A stretch of 52,115 nucleotides of DNA, from the NCBI GenBank assembly GCA_903825645.1, contig CAIKBL010000065.1, forward strand, positions 1 to 52,115, given 5' to 3'. Positions 7,801 through 16,716 of the stretch are shown here, piece by piece. Position 1 is the stretch's first letter, and each line of letters starts with the position of its first letter. The notes beneath the pieces are model-generated. The model worked only from the letters and a program-made list of their open reading frames with translations. It searched no databases and was not told the origin of the DNA. A program made the position numbers and the translations under genes. The DNA comes from an uncultured Pseudomonadota bacterium. Its GTDB lineage: Bacteria; Pseudomonadota; Gammaproteobacteria; Ga0077536.

Positions 7801-8541
7801 CTATACACACCAGTCTGACATCCGCGCGCGGAGACGAATCAGCGCCTGGGAGTGTATCTGGCAGACTCGGGATTCACTGACGCCGAGGACTTCTCCAGTC
7901 TCGCGTAGATTGAGTTCTTCCTTGTAATACAAGGACATCACCAGACGTTCGCGCTCAGGCAAACCATCAATCGCCTGGGCGAGTGCCTGCCGGAAGAGAT
8001 CTTTTTCGACGTTCTCTTGGGGTTCCAAGATGCGCGCCGTCAATCCTTCCGAGAGCGCTTCTTCCTTACTCGGCAATTCCTCGAAACTGAACACCTTGTG
8101 GGTGCTCGCGTCCTGCACGGTTTGATAATACGTATTCAAATCCATGCCGAGCCGTGCGGCGATCTCCGAGTCCCGGGCATCCCGACCCTGCTCATGCTCG
8201 ATTTCGGCAACAACCCGCGCGATTTCTCGGATTCGACGGTGTAGAGAGCGAGGCGCCCAGTCACCTTTGCGGATCTCATCGAGCATCGAGCCGCGGATCC
8301 GAATACCTGCATAGGTTTCGAAGCTTGCGCCCTGTGCCGCATCGTAATTACGGGAGGCCTCGAGCAGACCGATCATGCCGGACTGTACGAGATCGTCGAC
8401 TTGGACAGTTGGCGGTAAGCGACTCATCAGGTGATAAGCGATTCGCTTGACCAGCGGAGCGTGTTTACGCACCAACTCGTCCTGCTCTTGGGCTAGTAGA
8501 CTGGCCTTGGCCGTCTTCTTATATTTTGCTACAGGGTTCAT
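7801..8541 (-). CDS. fliA: Flagellar sigma factor FliA (sigma-28)
   Basis: A 246-residue sigma-70-family factor without region 1.1. Region 2 contains DDLVQSGMIGLLEASRNYD and SFETYAGIRIRGSMLDEIRKGDW. Region 3 follows, and region 4 ends with the helix-turn-helix LNLRETGEVLGVSESRVCQIH. It directs transcription of late flagellar genes such as fliC, whose promoter in this window matches the sigma-28 consensus, and is held in check by FlgM, also encoded here. Its ATG overlaps the flhG stop (ATGA). Confidence 0.97.
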   Translation of the reverse strand: MNPVAKYKKTAKASLLAQEQDELVRKHAPLVKRIAYHLMSRLPPTVQVDDLVQSGMIGLLEASRNYDAAQGASFETYAGIRIRGSMLDEIRKGDWAPRSLHRRIREIARVVAEIEHEQGRDARDSEIAARLGMDLNTYYQTVQDASTHKVFSFEELPSKEEALSEGLTARILEPQENVEKDLFRQALAQAIDGLPERERLVMSLYYKEELNLRETGEVLGVSESRVCQIHSQALIRLRARMSDWCV

Positions 8542-9395
8542 ACGCGGGCGTGCCTCCCTAAGACATCGGCTTGAATGAGTCTTTCCCAGAAAAACTCGGA
8601 ACGTCCGGTCGCGCCTTGTGGTCTAGGCCACATATCGGCATTTCCGGCTAATTTCTTAAATGAATTCGCGACCGTGCCGTGTGGTTGCGCGGTCATCACC
8701 GGCATCCGGCGACGGGCAGCACTGACGACCTCTCGAGCGAAGGGTACGCTACCGGCGTACTCCAACATGACATCGAGAAAGCGGTCGGTGGTCATCATCA
8801 GGCGCCTAAAGGTCGCGTGGGCTTCTTCTTCATCCCGGGTCATGTTGACCAGAACGCGAAACCGGCGTCGTCCATAGGTTCTATTCAGTACTTTGATGGT
8901 GGCGTAGGCGTCGGTCAGCGAGGCCGGATCGTCACACACCACCACCAGGACCTCTTGGGCGGCCTCGCAGAACTGGAGCGTGTTGGCGGCGATACCGGCT
9001 GCCGTGTCGATGATCAACCAGTCGCTCTCAAAATCGAGAGCACTGAACGCTTGAATCAGGCCAGCGCGCTCGGCGTTAGAGAGTTCGGACATGTGCTGCA
9101 CCCCGGAGGCAGCCGGCACGATACGGATTCCGGCTGGTCCGGTGAGGAGAATATCCTGGAGCTCACAGGTCCCTTCCAACACGTCTTGCAGTGTTTGCTT
9201 TGCCTTAAGCCCTAGCAACACATCGATATTAGCGAGCCCCAGATCGGCGTCGAGCAGGACGACACGATCTCCACGCAGGGCAAGTGCCGCGGCCAAATTG
9301 ATGGATATGGTTGATTTGCCTACTCCCCCTTTACCGCTGGTGACGGCGAGGACTCTGGTCGGCTCAGGTAACGTTCTTCGCGCAAGCGCACTCAT
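8538..9395 (-). CDS. flhG: Flagellar number regulator FlhG (FleN), MinD-like ATPase
   Basis: A 285-residue MinD/ParA-type ATPase with Walker A GKGGVGKS at about 21-28, DADLGLANIDVLLGL, and the Walker B region DWLIIDTAAGI. FlhG limits polar flagellum number and in Pseudomonas restrains FleQ. It works with FlhF, whose gene ends 22 bp upstream. I start at ATG 9395, with AGGA 9 nt upstream. A longer frame to 9440 would run into flhF and lacks a good ribosome site. The tail FFWERLIQADVLG matches the FleN family end. Confidence 0.95.
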   Translation of the reverse strand: MSALARRTLPEPTRVLAVTSGKGGVGKSTISINLAAALALRGDRVVLLDADLGLANIDVLLGLKAKQTLQDVLEGTCELQDILLTGPAGIRIVPAASGVQHMSELSNAERAGLIQAFSALDFESDWLIIDTAAGIAANTLQFCEAAQEVLVVVCDDPASLTDAYATIKVLNRTYGRRRFRVLVNMTRDEEEAHATFRRLMMTTDRFLDVMLEYAGSVPFAREVVSAARRRMPVMTAQPHGTVANSFKKLAGNADMWPRPQGATGRSEFFWERLIQADVLGRHARV

Positions 9396-9417
9396 CAGGT
9401 TGTTTCCTTTTCGACTT

Positions 9418-10590
9418 TCAGAGGGAGAGGACACGTTCAACGCCGGACCGCATAGAGGGCACGGGGTGTTGCGCGCTCAGAGTCTCGGCGCGCTGGATCA
9501 AACCCTGCAGGGAGATCTGGAGCGCATCATCTGGCACTTGCTGACCCTGACTGATGTAAGCCAGCGGAAGTCTGGACTCGTAAAGCATCGACAAGGCGGC
9601 ACCAACGGCGGCGGCCTCATCCAGCTTGGTGAGACAACATCCGGCGATAGGTAACCCGGACAGCGCTTTGACGACTCGATTCAAGGCAAGGTATTCGGTG
9701 GTTGCGGCGGCAACAAGATAGAGATCCACCGGAGTGCCGAGTTGGCTTGAATCAAGCGCAATCTGGCTAAATTGGGCGTCTTGCGGCGCGTAGCCGGGTA
9801 GATCGATGAGGACTAACGATTTGTCCTGGAGACTGTCAAGACACGTGCGCAAAGTCGCTTGGTCGCGGGCTGCCTCGACTTGAATCCCCAGCAGACGACC
9901 AAAGGTCTTTAGTTGATGATGGGCACCCAAGCGCTGCTCATCGGCCGAAATCAAGGCCACCGATTCGGTGCCATGACGCAACGCATAGCGCGCGGCGAGT
10001 TTACTGACGAGGGTGGTCTTGCCGACACCGGTCGCACCACAGAAAGCGGCTCGGCCGCCGTGACAAAGCGGATCGTCGATCGCGCGTAGACGAAGCTGCA
10101 GGGCCGTCAGGAGTTGCTGCCAAGCGGCGTCATATTCGCGTACGTTGTCGATGGTCTCGACGAGTTTGCGGCCGAGATGCGGCGCGAACCCAATCGCGGT
10201 CAGATCGTCCATCAATCGCGCATGGAGCGGGTGACGACCCCGGAAATCATGCCAGGCAAAACTGGATAACTGCTGTTCAATAAGTCCCTTGATCGCGCCC
10301 AGCTCCCGCTGCATCTGCGTGACGGTGTCGGGATGGGTCCACAAGGCGGTACTGCCCGCTGTCGTATTTTGCCGACCGGACTGAAAGACCTTCTCGGCGC
10401 TGTCCTCTCCTGTGCGAAGGGGCGGCATATCGGTAGAGACGGTCTGTCCGCCTTCACCGATGGCAATCATCAATTCGATGCCCCCCTCCACGTTGCGATT
10501 CGACAAAATCAAGGCGTCACTACCTTGGTCGCGGCGGACGGCTTCAAGTGCTTCACGCATGGAGCTGGCAAAATATCGGCGGACTTTCAT
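9418..10590 (-). CDS. flhF: Polar flagellum placement GTPase FlhF (SRP-type)
   Basis: A 390-residue FlhF. The N-terminal domain (MKVRRYFASSMREAL) is followed by a linker and an NG GTPase domain with P-loop GATGVGKTT at about 185-193, the helix segment GAHHQLKTFGRLLG, and the G4 motif TKLDE. The G3 position reads DLPG rather than the usual DT(A/V)G, which is a visible departure. FlhF marks the pole and recruits FliF, and FlhG stimulates its GTPase. The ATG at 10590 has AAGGA 8 nt upstream and is preferred over ATG 10599, which lies within that element. A sigma-54 promoter lies just upstream. Confidence 0.95.
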   Translation of the reverse strand: MKVRRYFASSMREALEAVRRDQGSDALILSNRNVEGGIELMIAIGEGGQTVSTDMPPLRTGEDSAEKVFQSGRQNTTAGSTALWTHPDTVTQMQRELGAIKGLIEQQLSSFAWHDFRGRHPLHARLMDDLTAIGFAPHLGRKLVETIDNVREYDAAWQQLLTALQLRLRAIDDPLCHGGRAAFCGATGVGKTTLVSKLAARYALRHGTESVALISADEQRLGAHHQLKTFGRLLGIQVEAARDQATLRTCLDSLQDKSLVLIDLPGYAPQDAQFSQIALDSSQLGTPVDLYLVAAATTEYLALNRVVKALSGLPIAGCCLTKLDEAAAVGAALSMLYESRLPLAYISQGQQVPDDALQISLQGLIQRAETLSAQHPVPSMRSGVERVLSL

Positions 10591-10625
10591 CGCGCACATC
10601 CTTGTGGGTTCTTGTTATTCATTGA

Positions 10626-10642
10626 TGCAAAACGCTTGCCAA
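10626..10642 (-). promoter_or_regulatory. Sigma-54 promoter of flhF
   Basis: The minus strand reads TTGGCAAGCGTTTTGCA, with GG and GC exactly 10 nt apart and a full TTTTGCA -12 element. It sits in the 84-bp gap between flhA and flhF. The predicted start near 10615 gives a leader of about 25 nt, and would drive flhF-flhG-fliA and possibly the downstream che genes. Confidence 0.82.
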
Positions 10643-10674
10643 CTTCTGGGCGACCCCGCCGAAAGTGGCCTGAT

Positions 10675-12777
10675 TCATCGCCCACCGGTATCGCCAACAC
10701 TCGCAATGATCCGGATCTGCTTGGAATCGGGCACTTCGTTGTAACTCAGCACGTGCAACCCCTTAATGTTGTGACGGACAAACCGAGAGAGAAATTCCCT
10801 AAGGGGTGCCGGCACCAGCAGGACGGACGCCTGACCGGCACGCTCCTGCCGCTGGTGAACGTCACGAAGGGATTGGAGGAGCCGATTAGCCAGTCCGGGC
10901 TCAATAGCACTCCCTCCTTCATTTCCCCCCTCAAGAGACTTCTGCAATATCTGTTCCAACGAGTATTCCAAGGTCATTACGGGCAGATCTTCTTCCAACC
11001 CATTGATTTGTTGAATAATTAACCGAGAGAGCGCTTCCCGCACTGCGGCTGTCAGGACGACCGGATCTTGACTCTTGCCGATGCGGTCGGCCAAAACCTC
11101 GAGGATCGTACGGACGTCTCGGATCGGCACCTGCTCACGCAGCAGGTTTTGCATAATCCGTACTAGCGTGCTGATGCTGACCTGCTTGGGCACGATGTCT
11201 TCGACCAACTTGGGATTTGTTTTGGCGAGACCTTCGAGGAGTTTCTGGACTTCGTCATGACCTAGGAGATCATGGGCGTTGTCCTGCACAATCTGACTGA
11301 GATGGGTGGCAACCACCGTGCTGGCGTCGACGACGGTATAGCCGAGCGCCTGCGCCTGCTCGCGTTGCTCCTCGCCAATCCAGACCGCTTCCAAATTGAA
11401 GACCGGATCTTTGACGGTCGCGCCACGTAATTGACCATAAACCTGACCTGGATTCAGGGCGAGCTCTCGTCCTGGTTGGAGCTGCGCTTGCGCAATCGTC
11501 GCGCCCTGGAGCGTGATTCGGTAGGTATTGGGTTCGAGATCAAGATTGTCCCGAATATGTACCGACGGGATCAGAAACCCGAGCTCTTGGGAAAGTTTCT
11601 TCCGCACGCCGCGCAGGCGACTGAGAAGTTGTCCGTTCTGGTTCCGATCCACTAGCGGAATCAGCCGATAGCCGACTTCAAGCCCGATGACGTCAAGCGG
11701 CTGCAGTTCGTCCCAGGTCAACTCCTTATTTTCAACCGGGGGCGGGGGCGGGGGGGCAACCAAGTCGCTCGAGGCTCGCTGTTTCGCTCGTTTCTCCAAC
11801 CAGCGTGCCCCGTAGGTCGCGCCACCCGCCGCCGCCAGGAAGACGATGTTCGGCATCCCCGGGACGAGCCCCATCAACCCCAACACCACCCCTGTGACCG
11901 CGAGGGTCTTGGGATTCGCGAACAACTGCGTCGCAATTTGGTCGCCAATGTCGGAATCCGAAGATACCCGGGTGACCATAATGGCGGAGGCAGTCGCGAG
12001 TAATAACCCCGGCAACTGGGCGACGAGGCCGTCACCGATGGTGAGCAGTGCAAAGACCTGCGCCGCAACACCGACAGGCATACCATGTTGCAGCACGCCA
12101 ATCACCAGTCCGCCGATGATATTAATCATCAGCACCAGGATCCCGGCCACCGCATCCCCGCGCACAAACTTGCTCGCGCCGTCCATCGCCCCGTAGAAAT
12201 CTGCTTCCTGGGACACTTCGGTGCGCCGCTTTTTAGCATCCTCTTGGGTAATGATCCCGGCATTCAGATCGGCATCGATAGCCATCTGCTTCCCCGGCAT
12301 AGCGTCCAAGGTAAACCGGGCACTCACTTCCGAAATTCGGCCGGCACCCTTGGTCACGACCACGAAATTAATAATCACCAAAATCGCAAAAACAACGAGA
12401 CCCACTGCGTAGTTACCGCCAACCACGAAGTCACCGAAGGCCTGAATGACTTTACCTGCCGCGCCGTGCCCATTATGCCCATGCAGCAAAATTACGCGTG
12501 TCGAGGCAATGTTAAGTGCCAAGCGCAGCAGCGTCGCGACCAACAGCACCGTCGGGAATGCCGGGAAATCAAGCGGTCGGCGGCTGTAAACCGCCGCTAG
12601 CAAGACAATCAGTGACAGCGCGATATTGAAGGTAAAGAGCAGATCGAGGATGAACGGCGGCAACGGCAATACCATCATCGACAACACAATCAGCACCAGC
12701 AAAGGAACACCGATGCCGCTCGTCAATGTGCTGATCAGAAAGGCTCGATTGAAGCCAGGGTTCGCTAATGTCGCCAT
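10675..12777 (-). CDS. flhA: Flagellar export gate protein FlhA
   Basis: A 700-residue type III export gate protein. The N-terminal half carries about eight membrane helices, including the FHIPEP family region with RISEVSARFTLDAMPGKQMAIDADLNAG. A linker rich in proline (PPPPPPVENKELTWDELQPLD) joins the C-terminal cytoplasmic domain, which docks chaperone-substrate complexes and switches specificity with FlhB. I start at ATG 12777. A TTG-initiated form five codons longer overlaps the flhB stop and has poor ribosome spacing. Confidence 0.97.
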   Translation of the reverse strand: MATLANPGFNRAFLISTLTSGIGVPLLVLIVLSMMVLPLPPFILDLLFTFNIALSLIVLLAAVYSRRPLDFPAFPTVLLVATLLRLALNIASTRVILLHGHNGHGAAGKVIQAFGDFVVGGNYAVGLVVFAILVIINFVVVTKGAGRISEVSARFTLDAMPGKQMAIDADLNAGIITQEDAKKRRTEVSQEADFYGAMDGASKFVRGDAVAGILVLMINIIGGLVIGVLQHGMPVGVAAQVFALLTIGDGLVAQLPGLLLATASAIMVTRVSSDSDIGDQIATQLFANPKTLAVTGVVLGLMGLVPGMPNIVFLAAAGGATYGARWLEKRAKQRASSDLVAPPPPPPVENKELTWDELQPLDVIGLEVGYRLIPLVDRNQNGQLLSRLRGVRKKLSQELGFLIPSVHIRDNLDLEPNTYRITLQGATIAQAQLQPGRELALNPGQVYGQLRGATVKDPVFNLEAVWIGEEQREQAQALGYTVVDASTVVATHLSQIVQDNAHDLLGHDEVQKLLEGLAKTNPKLVEDIVPKQVSISTLVRIMQNLLREQVPIRDVRTILEVLADRIGKSQDPVVLTAAVREALSRLIIQQINGLEEDLPVMTLEYSLEQILQKSLEGGNEGGSAIEPGLANRLLQSLRDVHQRQERAGQASVLLVPAPLREFLSRFVRHNIKGLHVLSYNEVPDSKQIRIIASVGDTGGR

Positions 12778-12788
12778 GGGAATACTGC

Positions 12789-13916
12789 TCAATCCTGTAG
12801 TTCAGGGGGGATCGGTAGGACACTCGGCAACACCGGTGCCGACCCACCAGAAGTCGTTCGCCGAAGCTGAAAGACGTAGGCCAAAACCTGTGCGACCGCG
12901 ACATATAGCCCCGCGGGAATCTCGTGATCCAGCTTGGTCGACCGAAAAATAGCCCGCGCCAGTGGCGGGGCTTCAATTGTGGTTACGTGATGCAATCGTG
13001 CGATCTCCCGAATACGCATCGCCACCTCGTCCGCACCTTTCGCGATGAGCACGGGGGCCGCCATTTTTTCGGGATCGAAACGTAAGGCAACCGCAAAGTG
13101 GGTCGGGTTGGTAATGACCACATCGGCCTTCGGGATCTCCTGCATCATCCGCCGTCTGGACATCTGCTGCTGCATTTGCCGAATACGCCGGCGCGTATGC
13201 GGCGACCCCTCGCTTTCTTTGTGCTCTTCACGCAGATCTTGTCGGGACATGCGCAGCGTGCGCTGGTGCTCCCACCACTGATACGGCACATCGATAAGCG
13301 CGATCACCACTGTCCCACCGGTCGCCGCCATAAACGTCCAAAAAGAAAGCGATAGACCGCTCGCGATACCGGCCTGCAGGTCGAGGCTACTCAGATTTTT
13401 GATGGCATCGAATTCGCTATAGAGAACGCCGATGCCGCAGGACAATAACAGACCAAATTTCGCAAGTGCCTTACCAAGTTCAACCACGCTACGTAAGGAA
13501 AACATGCGCGCTATCCCTTGAAGCGGATCAATGCGATCCCACTTAAAGCCAATCGCCTCGGTGGAAAAATTAAGGCCCCCCAGCAAGAGGCTGCCACCAA
13601 TCGACGCGATTACGGTCACGATAAAAAGAGGTCCACATGCCGAGAATGCCGCACTTAGCCCCTCGCAAAGTAAGGTCATCATCGCCGCCGGATCGGTAAT
13701 TTGGTCACGGCCAAACACAAAAGTATGTTGCATGGTATGGCGAATCGCCCCCACCAAGTCACTGCCCGTCGACCACAGGGTAATCCCAGATCCACCAAGC
13801 AACAGCATCGTCCCCAGTTCTCGGGAACGTGGCAGTTGACCCCGCTCACGCGCCTCGCTGAGGCGCTTTGCACTAGCCTGCTCTGTCCGTTCCTGTCCTG
13901 ATTCTTCGTCAGCCAT
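12789..13916 (-). CDS. flhB: Flagellar export switch protein FlhB
   Basis: A 375-residue export apparatus component. Four membrane segments are followed by a cytoplasmic domain with the autocleavage motif NPTH at 270-273 (Asn270-Pro271), so self-processing that switches export from hook to filament substrates should be possible. The N terminus ESGQERTEQASAKRLSEARE is typical. The start chosen is ATG 13916, one base after the fliR stop. The longer open frame extends into fliR and is not needed for the family alignment. Confidence 0.96.
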   Translation of the reverse strand: MADEESGQERTEQASAKRLSEARERGQLPRSRELGTMLLLGGSGITLWSTGSDLVGAIRHTMQHTFVFGRDQITDPAAMMTLLCEGLSAAFSACGPLFIVTVIASIGGSLLLGGLNFSTEAIGFKWDRIDPLQGIARMFSLRSVVELGKALAKFGLLLSCGIGVLYSEFDAIKNLSSLDLQAGIASGLSLSFWTFMAATGGTVVIALIDVPYQWWEHQRTLRMSRQDLREEHKESEGSPHTRRRIRQMQQQMSRRRMMQEIPKADVVITNPTHFAVALRFDPEKMAAPVLIAKGADEVAMRIREIARLHHVTTIEAPPLARAIFRSTKLDHEIPAGLYVAVAQVLAYVFQLRRTTSGGSAPVLPSVLPIPPELQD

Positions 13917-13917
13917 G

Positions 13918-14715
13918 CTAGTGCTGCCCGAGAATCGCGTAGGCGGTTGTGAAACCGGCTTCCATCGCCTCACCTACTTCTTGACTGAAGGAGGGCACGC
14001 TTAACAGCATGATCACGACGCCAAAAAGAAGCGTGACGGGGAATCCGATCGCAAAAACATTCAGTTGTGGCGCGGCGCGGGTCATGACCGCAAAAATGAG
14101 ATTGACGGCGAGCAGCCCGATAATCACCGGCAACATCATGACGACCGCGAGCGATAGAAGTTCGCCGCTCCACTGCACCACGCCACTCAGCATGTTGCGG
14201 TCAATCGACCGTCCGACCGGCAGTAGCTGAAAGCTATCCGACAGCAACTGAACCATTTTAAGGTGGAGATTCGTCCCAAAAAAAATCAAGGTGGCTAAGA
14301 CGTTATAAAACTGCCCGACAACCGGCACTTGGACGCCTGAGGACGGATCAACCATAGATGCAAAACCCAGCCCCATCTGCTGGGCTACGATTTGACCGGC
14401 AAATTCGAACACCACGAAGACCATTCGTAGCACCAGGCCCATGGAAAGCCCGACGGCGATTTGCTGAGCGACGACCATGAGACCGGTCGTGCTGAGCGGC
14501 TCCAACGAAGAAAGCGCTGGGTCGAGTGAAAGCGTCGGCGCCAGCACACCAGTCATGATCAGCGCGAATAGCAGCCGAAGCCGACGTGGCAGATCCTTGG
14601 TTCCGATGATGGGTGCCGCCATCAGAAAACTGGAGATACGCAAGAATGGCCACCAGAAGGTTCTCACCATCCCCATCACGACCGGTATGGAAAGCTCAAT
14701 AGCCACGGACGTCAT
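13918..14715 (-). CDS. fliR: Flagellar export gate protein FliR
   Basis: A 265-residue inner-membrane protein with about six hydrophobic segments, including WWPFLRISSFLMAAPIIGTK near the N terminus and AVNLIFAVMTRAAPQLNVFAIGFPV in the second half. With FliP and FliQ it forms the helical export gate core. The gene is packed between fliQ (27 bp) and flhB (1 bp) in the standard fliPQR-flhB order. Confidence 0.95.
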   Translation of the reverse strand: MTSVAIELSIPVVMGMVRTFWWPFLRISSFLMAAPIIGTKDLPRRLRLLFALIMTGVLAPTLSLDPALSSLEPLSTTGLMVVAQQIAVGLSMGLVLRMVFVVFEFAGQIVAQQMGLGFASMVDPSSGVQVPVVGQFYNVLATLIFFGTNLHLKMVQLLSDSFQLLPVGRSIDRNMLSGVVQWSGELLSLAVVMMLPVIIGLLAVNLIFAVMTRAAPQLNVFAIGFPVTLLFGVVIMLLSVPSFSQEVGEAMEAGFTTAYAILGQH

Positions 14716-14742
14716 CCCAATCGACTACGTCCGTGTGCGACC

Positions 14743-15012
14743 TTACTGGGCGACCGACGGAATCGACATCAGCACCTGGCGCAGATAGTCGGTCAGCGTT
14801 GACAGCATAAAAGGCCCGGCAATCACGAGCGTCATGGCCGTCACCAAAAGCTTGGGGATGAATGTCAGGGTGGATTCGTTGATCTGCGTCGCCGCCTGAA
14901 ACACGCTGACGAGTAGGCCGACGGCGAGAGCGGGCAGCAGAGTAATGGCCATGAGCAGTAGCGCAATTTCCAAGGCGTGGCGACCAATTTCCATAACCAA
15001 TTCTGGACCCAT
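14743..15012 (-). CDS. fliQ: Flagellar export gate protein FliQ
   Basis: An 89-residue protein with two membrane helices, of normal FliQ length. The signature QAATQINESTLTFIPK lies in the loop between the helices. Four copies assemble around the FliP-FliR core. It lies 26 bp after fliP. Confidence 0.95.
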   Translation of the reverse strand: MGPELVMEIGRHALEIALLLMAITLLPALAVGLLVSVFQAATQINESTLTFIPKLLVTAMTLVIAGPFMLSTLTDYLRQVLMSIPSVAQ

Positions 15013-15038
15013 CGGACGAACTCCTTATTGCGTGGGGT

Positions 15039-15785
15039 TTAGGCATAAAAACTAGTGGCAAGGCTGCCAATCACAAGCGCCCAGCCATCAACCAACACAA
15101 ACAACATGATTTTAAAAGGCAGTGAGATGACGAGCGGCGACAACATCATCATGCCCATCGACATCAGCAAGCTCGCCACCACAAGATCGATGACCAGGAA
15201 TGGAATGAAGATCAGGAAACCAATTTGGAAACCTGTTTTGAGCTCGCTTGTCACAAACGCAGGGACCAAGAGTGTAAAAGGTGTCTCTGCCGGCGTATTA
15301 ATTTTCTGGCGATGCGCCAAGTCCGCGAACAATCGCAGATCGGTTTCGCGGGTCTGCGCCAGCATGAATTCGCGCAGTGGCGCCTGTGCTCGTTCGAGCG
15401 CCTGCGTGATGTCCTCTTTCCCATCCATGTAGGGCGTCACAGCGTCGCGGTAAATCGTATCCATGACCGGGGCCATGATGAACGCGGTCATGAACAAAGC
15501 GAGCGCCACTAGCACCTGACTGGATGGCGTGGTCGAAGTCCCGAGTGCCTGCCGCAAAAGAGACAGCACAATGATAATGCGGGTGAATGAGGTCATGGCA
15601 AGCACGAGCGAAGGAAGTAGCGTCAGTGCTGTCATCAGCACCAATACCTGCAAGGTCAAACTATACGTTTGTGCGCCATTAGCATTCGTGGTGACTGACA
15701 ACGCCTCAAAGCCACCTTGGGCATAAGCGACGCTCGGGAGCCACAACAAAACGCCGACGAAAGCCACCCACGAAGATAAACGCAT
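15039..15785 (-). CDS. fliP: Flagellar export gate protein FliP
   Basis: A 248-residue protein that begins with a cleavable signal sequence (about residues 1-22, ending in VAYA), as is usual for FliP. Four membrane helices and a periplasmic domain follow. Family segments are [20 protein letters not shown] and [16 protein letters not shown]. Five subunits form the gate pore with FliR. The ATG at 15785 overlaps the fliO stop (TGATG) and has GGGG 8 nt upstream. A GTG one codon earlier is less likely. Confidence 0.95.
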   Translation of the reverse strand: MRLSSWVAFVGVLLWLPSVAYAQGGFEALSVTTNANGAQTYSLTLQVLVLMTALTLLPSLVLAMTSFTRIIIVLSLLRQALGTSTTPSSQVLVALALFMTAFIMAPVMDTIYRDAVTPYMDGKEDITQALERAQAPLREFMLAQTRETDLRLFADLAHRQKINTPAETPFTLLVPAFVTSELKTGFQIGFLIFIPFLVIDLVVASLLMSMGMMMLSPLVISLPFKIMLFVLVDGWALVIGSLATSFYA

Positions 15786-16186
15786 CACAACATCCCCGCT
15801 TGGCCGCCGCTCGCCTGCAGTAGCGCGGCTTCAAAGGTGTTTGCCTCGCGTATTTTATTTGACAAGATATGTAAAGGCTGAATTCTCCCCGGAGTCACGC
15901 CAACCAGAAGACGCTCGCCGTCGATTTCGATAAGCAGAATGCGTTCGCGCGTCCCAACCGACAAAGCGTCCGCTATTTTCAGCGCATTGCCGGTCCGCGC
16001 AGTGAAACCCGGAACACGACGAATGAGGTAGGCGAGCCCGAAGATAACCGCAACGATTGCCGTCAGGGCAGCCAGCGTCTGGCCGATTCGCGCGGCGGTC
16101 AACACGTCGGTCGTCGCATAGCTGGCGGGCGCAGCCACCACCAATCCGAACGCAACAGCTGAGGTTATGCGTTGGCTCACCATCAT
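15785..16186 (-). CDS. fliO: Flagellar export assembly factor FliO
   Basis: A 133-residue protein with a signal-like N terminus (through PASYA), one membrane helix ([21 protein letters not shown]) and a small cytoplasmic domain containing [24 protein letters not shown], the FliO signature. It helps the FliP ring to assemble. I start at ATG 16186, with AAGGAA 8 nt upstream; a GTG eight codons earlier precedes that ribosome site. A double hairpin separates it from fliN. Confidence 0.92.
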   Translation of the reverse strand: MMVSQRITSAVAFGLVVAAPASYATTDVLTAARIGQTLAALTAIVAVIFGLAYLIRRVPGFTARTGNALKIADALSVGTRERILLIEIDGERLLVGVTPGRIQPLHILSNKIREANTFEAALLQASGGQAGML

Positions 16187-16221
16187 GGGCGGAATTTTCC
16201 TTATTAGCACATCAAGAAAGA

Positions 16222-16253
16222 GAGGCTGGGCCTCAAAAATCGCAGCGATTTTT
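16222..16253 (-). terminator. Tandem hairpins between fliN and fliO, terminator-like
   Basis: Just after the fliN stop the minus-strand transcript first forms an A-arm/T-arm hairpin (AAAAATCGC and GCGATTTTT around one base, 16235-16253). A second hairpin, GAGGC-CCA-GCCTC (16222-16234), follows directly, with TCTTTCTT after it. This looks like a leaky intrinsic terminator inside the fliLMNOPQR operon that could lower fliO-P-Q-R expression relative to fliM and fliN. Confidence 0.5.
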
Positions 16254-16257
16254 CGGA

Positions 16258-16716
16258 TTATTTCAATTTCCGAACGCGCTCCTGGGCACTCACGACATCT
16301 GTCAGGCGTATGCCAAGTTTTTCGTTCACCACCACGACTTCGCCGTGCGCGACCAGCATGCCATTGATCATCACGTCGAGCGGCTCGCCCGCCATGCGGT
16401 CGAGCTCGACAACCGAACCCTGGTTGAGCTGGAGAAGATTGCGAATGGTCAGACGGCTTTTCCCGATCTCAACACTCAACGTAATCGGGATGTCGAGAAT
16501 GCTATCCAGATCAGCGGGCTTGCCCTGTCCATTTGCGCCCTGCAACGTTTCAAAAGGTGCCGGAGTAACCTGGCGCGCATTGCCTATCGAAGGCTCACTG
16601 GCACGCTGCTCCGCGAGTGCCGCGCCCCAGTCATCCGTGCCACCCGCTCCGGCGGCGCCCTGCTCAGCGAGCGCTGCGGCCCAATCATCTGTTTCTGTGG
16701 TTTGCGTGTTGCTCAT
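16258..16716 (-). CDS. fliN: Flagellar switch C-ring protein FliN
   Basis: A 152-residue FliN. The C-terminal SpoA domain (about 70-150) includes LDSILDIPITLSVEIGKSRLTIRNLLQL and LDVMINGMLVAHGEVVVVNEKLGIR. The N terminus carries a tandem repeat, TDDWAAALAEQ and TDDWGAALAEQ, separated by seven residues. Such acidic N-terminal helices in FliN are thought to contact FliH. FliN forms most of the lower C-ring with FliM. Its ATG overlaps the fliM stop (ATGA). Confidence 0.97.
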   Translation of the reverse strand: MSNTQTTETDDWAAALAEQGAAGAGGTDDWGAALAEQRASEPSIGNARQVTPAPFETLQGANGQGKPADLDSILDIPITLSVEIGKSRLTIRNLLQLNQGSVVELDRMAGEPLDVMINGMLVAHGEVVVVNEKLGIRLTDVVSAQERVRKLK

